DNA from: Oscillospiraceae bacterium
GTDB taxonomy: Bacteria > Bacillota > Clostridia > Oscillospirales > Ruminococcaceae
Length of the DNA: 9,690 nucleotides
Direction: 5' to 3'
Assembly (NCBI GenBank): GCA_900765125.1
Contig: CAAFQL010000301.1
Location: 1-9,690, forward strand
Shown here piece after piece: positions 1-6,061 of this stretch. The translations under genes and the position numbers were made by a program. Positions within the stretch are counted from its first letter, which is position 1, and every line of letters starts with the position of its first letter. Under the pieces are notes generated by a model. It was not told where the DNA came from. It searched no databases and worked only from the letters and a program-made list of their open reading frames with translations.

Positions 1-35
1 TAGATGATATAGACACACTGCCTTTGACTGAATGA
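1..35 (+). CDS. possible 3' end of an upstream gene (partial)
   Basis: Reading from base 3, the frame encodes DDIDTLPLTE and stops at TGA 33-35. The other two + frames meet stops within the first seven bases. A Rho-independent terminator begins about 15 bases after this stop, which is where a terminator would sit if a + strand gene ended here. Only about ten codons are visible, so the product cannot be recognised. It could also be non-coding. Confidence 0.35.
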   Translation, partial: DDIDTLPLTE

Positions 36-47
36 ATCATAATATAA

Positions 48-85
48 ATAAAATCGGCTTGCGCAGTGCGAGCCGGTTTTTGTAT
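48..85 (+). terminator. Rho-independent terminator upstream of argG
   Basis: A stem is formed by the left arm at about 51-65 and the right arm at about 68-80, with a very short loop and a few G-T pairs (CGGCT pairs with AGCCG at the core). It is followed by TTTTT on the + strand. The opposite strand also has a T-rich run after the stem, so it may work in both directions. It separates the arg locus from whatever lies to the left. Confidence 0.75.
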
Positions 86-130
86 AAATGCAAATATTAT
101 GCAGAAAAGCAGGGGCAAATATTCAGCTTC

Positions 131-147
131 AATGCATAAATTGCATA
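131..147. promoter_or_regulatory. weak second ArgR-box-like palindrome
   Basis: The half-sites AATGCAT and TTGCATA are separated by AAA, giving an inverted TGCA pair. They resemble the two halves of the ARG box consensus TNTGNATWWWWATNCANA, but the centre is one base too short. The site lies about 41 bp (roughly four helical turns) upstream of the better operator at 172-189, which suits a cooperating distal site. TGCA also occurs at 89-92 and 100-103, so half-site-like words are frequent across 85-190. Confidence is low because A+T-rich DNA gives such words by chance. Confidence 0.35.
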
Positions 148-171
148 TTTTGCCTTTAAATAAAAATATTT

Positions 172-189
172 TACGTATATTTATGCAAA
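172..189. promoter_or_regulatory. putative ArgR/AhrC operator (ARG box)
   Basis: TACGTATATTTATGCAAA fits the ARG box consensus TNTGNATWWWWATNCANA at every defined position except one (C instead of T at the third base). It ends four bases before the -35 element of the argG promoter, at roughly -47 relative to the expected transcription start. ArgR-family hexamers bind such 18-bp imperfect palindromes using arginine as co-repressor. The locus is exactly the expected target. The position just upstream of -35 rather than over the promoter is noteworthy. Confidence 0.6.
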
Positions 190-193
190 CCTC

Positions 194-221
194 TTGACAT
201 TTCGGAAAAAGGGTGTATAAT
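194..221 (+). promoter_or_regulatory. sigma-A type promoter of argG
   Basis: TTGACA at 194-199 and TATAAT at 216-221 both match the consensus perfectly and are separated by 16 bp. Transcription should start near 227-229, leaving a leader of about 60 nt. The leader contains only a small CTGC/GCAG hairpin (242-254) and the argG ribosome binding site AAGGAG (277-282). The leader is too short for a T-box riboswitch. This is the only convincing promoter I see in the window. Confidence 0.8.
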
Positions 222-290
222 AGAATCAGAATAAAAAATAACTGCTGAAAGCAGAAATATTATAACGAATATACATAAGGAGAGATTATC

Positions 291-1520
291 ATGGCAAAGG
301 AAATCAAAAAGGTTGTTCTGGCATATTCCGGCGGTCTGGATACTTCTATCATAATTCCATGGCTCAAGGAAAATTATAATAATTGTGAGGTAATTGCTGT
401 ATCTGCTGACGTAGGTCAGGGTACAGAACTTGACGGTCTGGAAGAAAAGGCTATCAAGACAGGTGCTTCCAAGCTTATTGTTCTTGATCTCAAGAAAGAG
501 TTTATCGAGGATTATGTATTCCCGACAGTTCAGGCTGGTGCTGTTTATGAGAATCGTTATCTGCTGGGTACATCATTTGCTCGTCCTATCATCGGTAAGA
601 GACTGGCTGAGATCGCTATCGAAGAGAACGCTGACGCTATTTGCCACGGTGCTACCGGTAAGGGTAATGACCAGGTTCGTTTTGAGCTGGCTATCAAAGC
701 TTATGCTCCTGATATGAAGATCATCGCTCCTTGGAGAGAATGGTCCATCAAGAGCCGTGACGAGGAGATCGACTATGCAGAAGCTCATGATATCCCACTG
801 AAGATCAACCGTGAAACTAACTATTCTAAGGATAAGAATATGTGGCATCTGTCTCATGAAGGTCTGGACCTGGAAGATCCGGCTAATGAGCCACAGTATG
901 AGAAGGAAGGATTCCTTGAAATGGGCGTATCCCCAATCCAGGCTCCTGACAAGCCCACTTATGTTTCTATCCACTTTGAAAAGGGTATCCCTACTGCTAT
1001 TGACGGCAAGGAAATGGGCGCTGTAGAGATCGTTGAGACCTTGAATAAGCTCGGCGGTGAGAATGGTATCGGTTTGGCTGACCTTGTTGAGAACCGTCTT
1101 GTAGGTATGAAGTCCAGAGGTGTTTATGAGACACCTGGCGGTACTATTCTGTACCACGCTCACGATGTTCTGGAGACAATCACTCTTGATAAGGAAACTG
1201 CAAGAATGAAGCAGTATATCGGTATCAAGTTTGCTGACATCGTATATAACGGCCAGTGGTATACTCCTCTGAGAGAAGCTCTGACAGCTTTTGTTGACGA
1301 AACACAGAAGACTGTTACTGGTGATGTTAAGCTGAAGCTCTATAAGGGCAATATAATCAATGCCGGTGTAACTTCTCCTTATACTCTGTATGATGAAGAG
1401 GTTGCTACTTTTGATGCTGAAGATGTTTACAATCAGAAGGATGCTGAGGGCTTTATCAATCTGTTCGGTCTGCCGATCTGGGTTAAGGCAAAGCTTGACC
1501 AGAACCGTGATAATAAGTAA
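291..1520 (+). CDS. argG: argininosuccinate synthase
   Basis: This enzyme joins citrulline and aspartate, using ATP (to AMP and pyrophosphate), to form argininosuccinate, the penultimate step of arginine synthesis in the cytosol. The 409-residue length is normal for the family. The N-terminal ATP-pyrophosphatase loop SGGLDTS (residues 13-19) and the signature around HGATGKGNDQVRFE (119-132) are intact, as is YLLGTSFARP (90-99). The start is set by AAGGAG at 277-282, eight bases before the ATG. It is the first gene after the only clear promoter and operator and is followed by a strong terminator 20 bases after its stop, so it can be expressed independently of the genes downstream. Its codon use differs from its neighbours: by hand count isoleucine is about 27 ATC, 6 ATT and 2 ATA, and alanine is overwhelmingly GCT. 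This suggests high expression. Confidence 0.97.
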   Translation: MAKEIKKVVLAYSGGLDTSIIIPWLKENYNNCEVIAVSADVGQGTELDGLEEKAIKTGASKLIVLDLKKEFIEDYVFPTVQAGAVYENRYLLGTSFARPIIGKRLAEIAIEENADAICHGATGKGNDQVRFELAIKAYAPDMKIIAPWREWSIKSRDEEIDYAEAHDIPLKINRETNYSKDKNMWHLSHEGLDLEDPANEPQYEKEGFLEMGVSPIQAPDKPTYVSIHFEKGIPTAIDGKEMGAVEIVETLNKLGGENGIGLADLVENRLVGMKSRGVYETPGGTILYHAHDVLETITLDKETARMKQYIGIKFADIVYNGQWYTPLREALTAFVDETQKTVTGDVKLKLYKGNIINAGVTSPYTLYDEEVATFDAEDVYNQKDAEGFINLFGLPIWVKAKLDQNRDNK

Positions 1521-1540
1521 TTACTGTATGTCATAAAAAA

Positions 1541-1569
1541 GAAGAAGGCGGCGCCGTGCCGCCTTTTTT
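1541..1569 (+). terminator. strong intrinsic terminator after argG
   Basis: A 12-bp stem pairs 1541-1552 with 1558-1569 around a 5-base loop. The core AAGGCGGC/GCCGCCTT is G+C-rich and the right arm ends in TTTTTT. An A-rich run precedes it, so the opposite strand has a T-run too. It lies in the 68-bp gap between argG and orfA. It implies that argG transcripts mostly stop here and that downstream genes depend on read-through or on a promoter I cannot identify. Confidence 0.88.
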
Positions 1570-1588
1570 CGATTGAGGGGGAAATAGT

Positions 1589-2245
1589 ATGACACAGGAT
1601 AAAACAACTGTAAGCACCAGATATGGCGTTCATTTGAGTGTTACATATGGTATTCATTTGTATGTTACTTATGTATGCTCAAAATGCGGCTGTCAGGTTC
1701 TGACGGAGCATATTGTGAGAGCCACAAACGGCGCAAGTGGTGGTGCATGGAACAGGAAAAGCATAAATGAACAAGCTGATTACGATGCTGCCAGCAGAAT
1801 GACAAGCAAACTTCTGGATATACTTGAAGAACGCAAGGACGGGCAGTACCGCACAGCTAAATTTAACTGCAAATGCGGTAAATGCGGTCATAAAGAACCG
1901 TGGTCAAAATTACGGTACGGCTTTTTGACGTTTTTGACTATTCTGCTTTCCATTGCAGGCGTTTTTGCAATATTAGGTGCCGCAATGATTAAAGATTATA
2001 TCATATTGCTTACGGGTGTTTGTGCTTTATTGTTTCTCTTAACGTGTTATGTTTTATATAGGGTTGTAAACACCAGAAAAATGGAAAAATTAACAGCGGC
2101 TCTGCCTGTAAAGTCACTGCCTGCATTTTCACAGGAATTTGAAGAAGTTCTGAATGAAGCAGTGCGAAACAGTGAAAATGAACACAGAGAACTTTATATA
2201 GATAAAAAATTGCAAAATAGAATGAAAGGCGTGGTGAATAAATAA
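1589..2245 (+). CDS. orfA: uncharacterised zinc-ribbon-like membrane hairpin protein
   Basis: I do not recognise this 218-residue protein. Two cysteine clusters are arranged almost as mirror images: CSKCGC (C30, C33, C35) and CKCGKC (C94, C96, C99), suggesting one metal site assembled from two knuckles about 60 residues apart. Two hydrophobic helices follow, about 112-133 and 136-158. Basic residues lie on both outer flanks (KLRY before, RVVNTRK after), so both ends should be cytosolic. The tail (165-218) is charged and probably helical. Near the N-terminus an eight-residue unit is duplicated (YGVHLSVT then YGIHLYVT) just before the first cysteine knuckle. The start is supported by GAGGGGG at 1575-1581, seven bases upstream. 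Its stop overlaps the argH start by one base (TAATG), so translation of argH is probably coupled to it. The product is likely a real membrane protein; its function is unknown. Confidence 0.8.
   Translation: MTQDKTTVSTRYGVHLSVTYGIHLYVTYVCSKCGCQVLTEHIVRATNGASGGAWNRKSINEQADYDAASRMTSKLLDILEERKDGQYRTAKFNCKCGKCGHKEPWSKLRYGFLTFLTILLSIAGVFAILGAAMIKDYIILLTGVCALLFLLTCYVLYRVVNTRKMEKLTAALPVKSLPAFSQEFEEVLNEAVRNSENEHRELYIDKKLQNRMKGVVNK
1621..1668 (+). repeat. 24-bp in-frame tandem duplication in orfA
   Basis: Units 1621-1644 and 1645-1668 are adjacent and agree at 20 of 24 bases, with differences at unit positions 7, 8, 17 and 18. The unit is eight codons long, so the reading frame is kept and the protein gains a second copy of YG(V/I)HL(S/Y)VT. 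A fragmentary third similarity continues into the codons before the first cysteine pair. Confidence 0.8.
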
Positions 2246-3618
2246 TGGCACTTTGGGCAGGAAGATTTTCCAAGGAAATAGATGAAACGGTAAATGCGTT
2301 CAATTCATCTATCGCATTTGATGCAAGAATGTACAAGCATGATGTGCAGGGAAGCATCGCTCATGCTACTATGCTTGGCAAATGCGGTATTATCACTGAA
2401 GAGGACAGCAAGACTATTATTAAAGGTCTTAAAGAAATTTTAGAAGATATAGAATCCGGAAAGCTTGAGTTTGACCCTACAGCTGAGGATATACATATGT
2501 TTATAGAAGCTGAGCTTACAAAGAGATATGGCGATGTAGGCAAGAGACTTCATACCTCACGTTCAAGAAATGATCAGGTCGCACTTGATCTGAGACTTTA
2601 TCTTCGTGACGAGATAGCAGAAATACGAGAAATGGTACATAAACTCTGCGAAGTTCTTATAGTTCTTGCTGAAAATAATACTGAAACAGTAATGCCGGGT
2701 TATACTCATCTTCAGAGAGCACAGCCGATAACCTTTGCACATCATCTTATGGCATATGTTCAGATGTTCATTCGTGACCTTGGCAGACTTGATGATACGG
2801 CTAAGCGCATGAATGTATGTCCACTCGGCAGTGGTGCGCTGGCAGGTACTACATATAATATTGACCGCACTATGACTGCAGAACTTCTCGGTTTTGATGC
2901 GCCTATGGCAAACAGCCTTGACGGTGTTTCTGACAGAGATTATTGCATAGAGCTTGCAAATACTCTTTCTATTATAATGATGCATCTGTCAAGATTTTCT
3001 GAGGAAGTTATTCTCTGGTGTTCATGGGAATTTAAGTTTATTGAGCTTGATGATGCTTATGCTACAGGTTCATCAATAATGCCGCAGAAGAAAAATCCTG
3101 ATATAACTGAGCTTATCCGTGGTAAGACTGCGAGAGTTTATGGTGACCTGAATACTCTTCTCACTATGATGAAGGGATTGCCACTTGCATATAACAAGGA
3201 TATGCAGGAGGACAAGGAAGCTATTTTTGATGCAGTCGATACAGTAAAGCTTTGTGTAAATACATTTATACCTATGATGGAAACACTTACAGTAAGAGCT
3301 GATAATATGAGAGCAGCTGCTGCAAAGGGATTTATCAATGCTACAGACTGTGCTGATTATCTCGTTAAAAAGGGTATGCCCTTCCGTGATGCTTATAAGA
3401 TCTCCGGAACATTGGTTGCAGAGTGCATTTCCAAGGGGCTTACACTTGAAACACTTCCGCTTGATGAATATAAAAAAATGACTGAACTTTTTGACGAAGA
3501 TGTATATGAGGCCATCAGCCTTGAAATTTGCGTAAAGGGCAGACTTTCACAGGGCGGTCCTTCACCTAAGGCAGTAGCTGCTCAGATAGAGCTTGCAAAA
3601 AAACAGCTGAAAGCGTAA
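2245..3618 (+). CDS. argH: argininosuccinate lyase
   Basis: This enzyme cleaves argininosuccinate to arginine and fumarate, the last step of the pathway, normally as a homotetramer. The 457-residue length is typical. Visible family marks are LWAGRF near the N-terminus (3-8), HTSRSRNDQ (103-111), GYTHLQRAQP (152-161, with the conserved catalytic His at 155) and the superfamily signature GSSIMPQKKNPD (275-286), whose serine loop supplies the catalytic base (probably S277). All are intact. The ATG overlaps the orfA stop by one base and has only a weak GGTG ribosome site inside the end of orfA, so translational coupling is likely. Codon choice is unlike argG: isoleucine is about 14 ATA, 12 ATT and 7 ATC by hand count. 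argG and argH are split here by orfA and a terminator rather than being directly adjacent. Confidence 0.97.
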   Translation: MALWAGRFSKEIDETVNAFNSSIAFDARMYKHDVQGSIAHATMLGKCGIITEEDSKTIIKGLKEILEDIESGKLEFDPTAEDIHMFIEAELTKRYGDVGKRLHTSRSRNDQVALDLRLYLRDEIAEIREMVHKLCEVLIVLAENNTETVMPGYTHLQRAQPITFAHHLMAYVQMFIRDLGRLDDTAKRMNVCPLGSGALAGTTYNIDRTMTAELLGFDAPMANSLDGVSDRDYCIELANTLSIIMMHLSRFSEEVILWCSWEFKFIELDDAYATGSSIMPQKKNPDITELIRGKTARVYGDLNTLLTMMKGLPLAYNKDMQEDKEAIFDAVDTVKLCVNTFIPMMETLTVRADNMRAAAAKGFINATDCADYLVKKGMPFRDAYKISGTLVAECISKGLTLETLPLDEYKKMTELFDEDVYEAISLEICVKGRLSQGGPSPKAVAAQIELAKKQLKA

Positions 3619-3622
3619 GATT

Positions 3623-3805
3623 ATGCTGAAACGACAGTTTAAATTTATAATGTGCCTTTGCCTGATAGCCGTACTTGTCTGGATATTGGGTGAGGTGATT
3701 ATTGCACTGGTGCTTGATCTCAGCCCGGTGTTATCATGGATCTGGGCAATATCGATGCTGATAGGTACGTGTACATTCAGCATATGGAAATGCCCCAGAG
3801 AATAG
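3623..3805 (+). CDS. orfB: small two-helix membrane protein
   Basis: This 60-residue open frame fills almost the whole gap between argH and argC. It starts four bases after the argH stop, and its own TAG stop overlaps the argC ribosome site (AGGGAGG). The sequence has a basic start (MLKRQFK), a hydrophobic helix at about 8-31 containing a buried-looking E24, a short acidic turn (DLSP, 32-35), and a second helix at about 36-54 ending in a basic tail (KCPRE). This predicts a hairpin with both ends inside. There is no good ribosome site of its own, so re-initiation after argH is likely. I do not recognise a family. The fit into the gap and the membrane topology argue that it is real, but it could be a chance frame. 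Confidence 0.6.
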   Translation: MLKRQFKFIMCLCLIAVLVWILGEVIIALVLDLSPVLSWIWAISMLIGTCTFSIWKCPRE

Positions 3806-3820
3806 GGAGGAATTTGTAAA

Positions 3821-4768
3821 ATGTCAGTAAATGTTTTTATCGACGGACAAGAGGGTACAACAGGTCTGCGTATACTTGAGCGTTTCGCAGGCAGAAATGA
3901 TATAAATATCCTAAAAATAGACCCTGATTTGCGAAAGGACGCTAAAGAACGACAGAGACTTATTAAATCAAGCGACTTTACAATTCTCTGCCTTCCGGAT
4001 GCAGCAGCAAGAGAAGCTGTAGAGCTGGCTGGAGATGCACCTGTACGTATAATTGATGCCTCAACTGCTCACAGAACAAATCCTGCATGGGCTTACGGTT
4101 TTCCGGAATTATCGTCAGCACATCGTGAGAAAATCAAAAAATCCTCAAGAGTTGCAGTTCCCGGCTGCTATGCAAGCGGATTTAATGCACTGGCATATCC
4201 CATGGTAAAAAGCGGTATAATTCCTGCCGATTACCCAGTTGTATGCTTTGCGACATCAGGATACAGCGGCGGAGGCAAGAAGATGATTGCTGAGGTTGAA
4301 TCTGCGGATAGTACTCCTGAGGTTCACAGTCCTCGATTTTACGGCCTTGCCAATAATCATAAGCATCTTCCTGAAATGCAGGCTATATCCGGGCTTACAT
4401 CAAAGCCAATGTTTACACCGATAGTTGATGATTATTATAATGGTATGGTGGTATGCATTCCGGTACAGTCAGCTGTTGCAAGAAAGAGAATATCCCCTAA
4501 GGAAATTCATGCAATGTTCAGTCAGCATTACAAAGGCTGCACATTTGTAAAGGTAATGCCATTTCTTGAAAGTGCAGACCTTACAGCTCTTAAAATCAGC
4601 TCAAATGATCTTCGTGATACAAATATGATGGAAATTTTCGTTTGCGGAAGTGATGATCAGGCGATTCTATGTGCAAGACTTGATAATCTCGGCAAGGGTG
4701 CTTCCGGTGCGGCTGTTCAGTGCCTTAATATTATGATGGGCGTACCTGAAACAACAGGTCTTTTGTAA
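3821..4768 (+). CDS. argC: N-acetyl-gamma-glutamyl-phosphate reductase (short, type 2 form)
   Basis: This enzyme reduces N-acetylglutamyl 5-phosphate to the semialdehyde with NADPH, the third step of the acetylated ornithine pathway. The N-terminal dinucleotide-binding segment is DGQEGTTGLRI (8-18). The catalytic cysteine is C116 in VPGCYASG (113-120). SGYSGGGKKMI (146-156) and the histidine motif HKHLPE (180-185) complete the active site. At 315 residues it matches the shorter type 2 ArgC group rather than the form of about 340 residues found in Bacillus subtilis. The start is set by GGAGG at 3806-3810, ten bases upstream and overlapping the end of orfB. argJ begins 20 bases after its stop, as expected for a shared transcript. 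Confidence 0.95.
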   Translation: MSVNVFIDGQEGTTGLRILERFAGRNDINILKIDPDLRKDAKERQRLIKSSDFTILCLPDAAAREAVELAGDAPVRIIDASTAHRTNPAWAYGFPELSSAHREKIKKSSRVAVPGCYASGFNALAYPMVKSGIIPADYPVVCFATSGYSGGGKKMIAEVESADSTPEVHSPRFYGLANNHKHLPEMQAISGLTSKPMFTPIVDDYYNGMVVCIPVQSAVARKRISPKEIHAMFSQHYKGCTFVKVMPFLESADLTALKISSNDLRDTNMMEIFVCGSDDQAILCARLDNLGKGASGAAVQCLNIMMGVPETTGLL

Positions 4769-4788
4769 TTCCAGAAAGGACAATAGTT

Positions 4789-6045
4789 ATGAAAGATATA
4801 AAGAAAATAAGCTATGACGGCTATAAATATATTGACGGTGGCGTATGTGCTGCCAAAGGTTTTCGTGCCAACGGACTTTACAGCGGAATAAAAGAAAATC
4901 CTTCTAAGAAGTTTGATTTGTGTCTGGTAGTATCAGATGTACTTTGCAATGCAGCCGGTGTATTTACTCAGAATAAAGTTCAGGCTGCACCTGTAACAGT
5001 TTCAAAGAAGCATCTTAATACTACAGGCGGTAAGGCTAGGGCATTTATTCTCAATTCAAAGAATGCCAATGCTTGCAATCCGGACGGTATCGAAAAATCT
5101 GAGAAAATGTGCAGCCTGGCAGCTGAGAAACTCAGTATTCCAGCAGAGCAGGTGCTTATCGCTCAGACGGGAGTTATTGGTCAGACAATGCCAATAGAGC
5201 CTATTGAAAATAATATGGATGCTCTGGTAAGCGGTCTTTCCTATGATGGCAATGAAAAAGCAGCAGTGGCTATTATGACTACTGATACAGTAAAAAAAGA
5301 AGTTGCAGTAGAATTTACCGTAGGAGACAAGACCTGTCATGTAGGCGGTATGGGTAAGGGCAGCGGTATGATATGTCCGAACATGGCAACTACTCTCAAC
5401 GTTATCACAACAGACTGCGCTATAACTTCCGAGATGCTTCAGAAAGCTCTTAGTGATGTAGTAAAAGTGACTTATAACTGCCTGTACATTGACGGCGATC
5501 AGTCTACAAATGATACTTGTGCTGTTATGGCAAACGGTCTTTGCGAAAATGAAATTATTGATTCGGAGAATCAGAATTTTGCAGTATTTAAGCAGGCTCT
5601 CTATATTGTCATGTCAAATATAACAAAAATGCTTGCAAAGGACGGTGAAGGCGCAACAAAGCTTCTGGAGTGTAATGTAACAGGTGCTAAAACTGAAAAA
5701 GACGCTCTTGCTATTGCTAAAAGTGTAATTGCATCGGATTTGTTCAAATGTGCAATGTTCGGTGAGGACGCAAACGTTGGACGTATAGCCTGTGCAATCG
5801 GCTATGCAGATGCTGACTTTGATATTACAAAGTTTTCTGTTGAGCTTGAATCCGGAAAGGGCTGTGTGAAATTCTTTGAAAACGGTGCGATACTTCCGTT
5901 TTCCGAAGAGGAAGCTGCTGTTATGCTTAGTGACGATGAGATAAAGATAAACGTTACACTTGCGGACGGTGATGCAAAGGCAACTGCATGGGGCTGTGAC
6001 CTTACATATGAATATGTAAAAATAAACGGAGATTACCGTACCTGA
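4789..6045 (+). CDS. argJ: glutamate N-acetyltransferase / ornithine acetyltransferase
   Basis: ArgJ moves the acetyl group from N-acetylornithine to glutamate, closing the cyclic pathway; many homologues also use acetyl-CoA to make N-acetylglutamate from scratch. The 418-residue precursor contains the self-cleavage motif KGSGMICPNMATTL (190-203), with cleavage expected between A200 and T201, where T201 becomes the N-terminal nucleophile of the beta chain. The oxyanion pair T127-G128 lies in AQTGVIG (125-131). DGDQSTNDT (235-243) and the C-terminal INGDYRT are also family marks. Some normally invariant-looking positions vary: NSKNANA (89-95) where NSGNANA is usual, and DGDQST where DGDTST is usual. 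The ribosome site AAAGGA (4775-4780) is eight bases from the ATG. No argA or argE is seen nearby. Whether it is mono- or bifunctional cannot be told from sequence alone. Confidence 0.96.
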   Translation: MKDIKKISYDGYKYIDGGVCAAKGFRANGLYSGIKENPSKKFDLCLVVSDVLCNAAGVFTQNKVQAAPVTVSKKHLNTTGGKARAFILNSKNANACNPDGIEKSEKMCSLAAEKLSIPAEQVLIAQTGVIGQTMPIEPIENNMDALVSGLSYDGNEKAAVAIMTTDTVKKEVAVEFTVGDKTCHVGGMGKGSGMICPNMATTLNVITTDCAITSEMLQKALSDVVKVTYNCLYIDGDQSTNDTCAVMANGLCENEIIDSENQNFAVFKQALYIVMSNITKMLAKDGEGATKLLECNVTGAKTEKDALAIAKSVIASDLFKCAMFGEDANVGRIACAIGYADADFDITKFSVELESGKGCVKFFENGAILPFSEEEAAVMLSDDEIKINVTLADGDAKATAWGCDLTYEYVKINGDYRT

Positions 6046-6061
6046 AAAGAGGATATATATA

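Noticed and set aside
226..244. Additional ARG box over the transcription start
   Set aside because: Only a left half-site (TCAGAAT) resembles the consensus; the right half does not match at any sensible spacing.
222..290. T-box or other riboswitch in the argG leader
   Set aside because: The leader is only about 60 nt, with one 4-bp hairpin. There is no T-box sequence (TGGNACCGCG type), antiterminator or terminator before argG.
573..1163. 196-codon open frame on the - strand inside argG
   Set aside because: It lies fully antisense to a clearly conserved enzyme, has no ribosome site that I can see, and its translation shows no domain-like pattern. It is a by-product of argG codon bias.
1521..1588. 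Second promoter before orfA
   Set aside because: No -35/-10 pair of reasonable quality is visible, and the region is mostly the terminator hairpin. A weak promoter cannot be excluded.
2230..2250. ARG-box-like TGAATAAATAATG at the orfA/argH junction
   Set aside because: Only the left half fits. The A+T-rich run comes from the stop/start overlap, and no promoter is close by.
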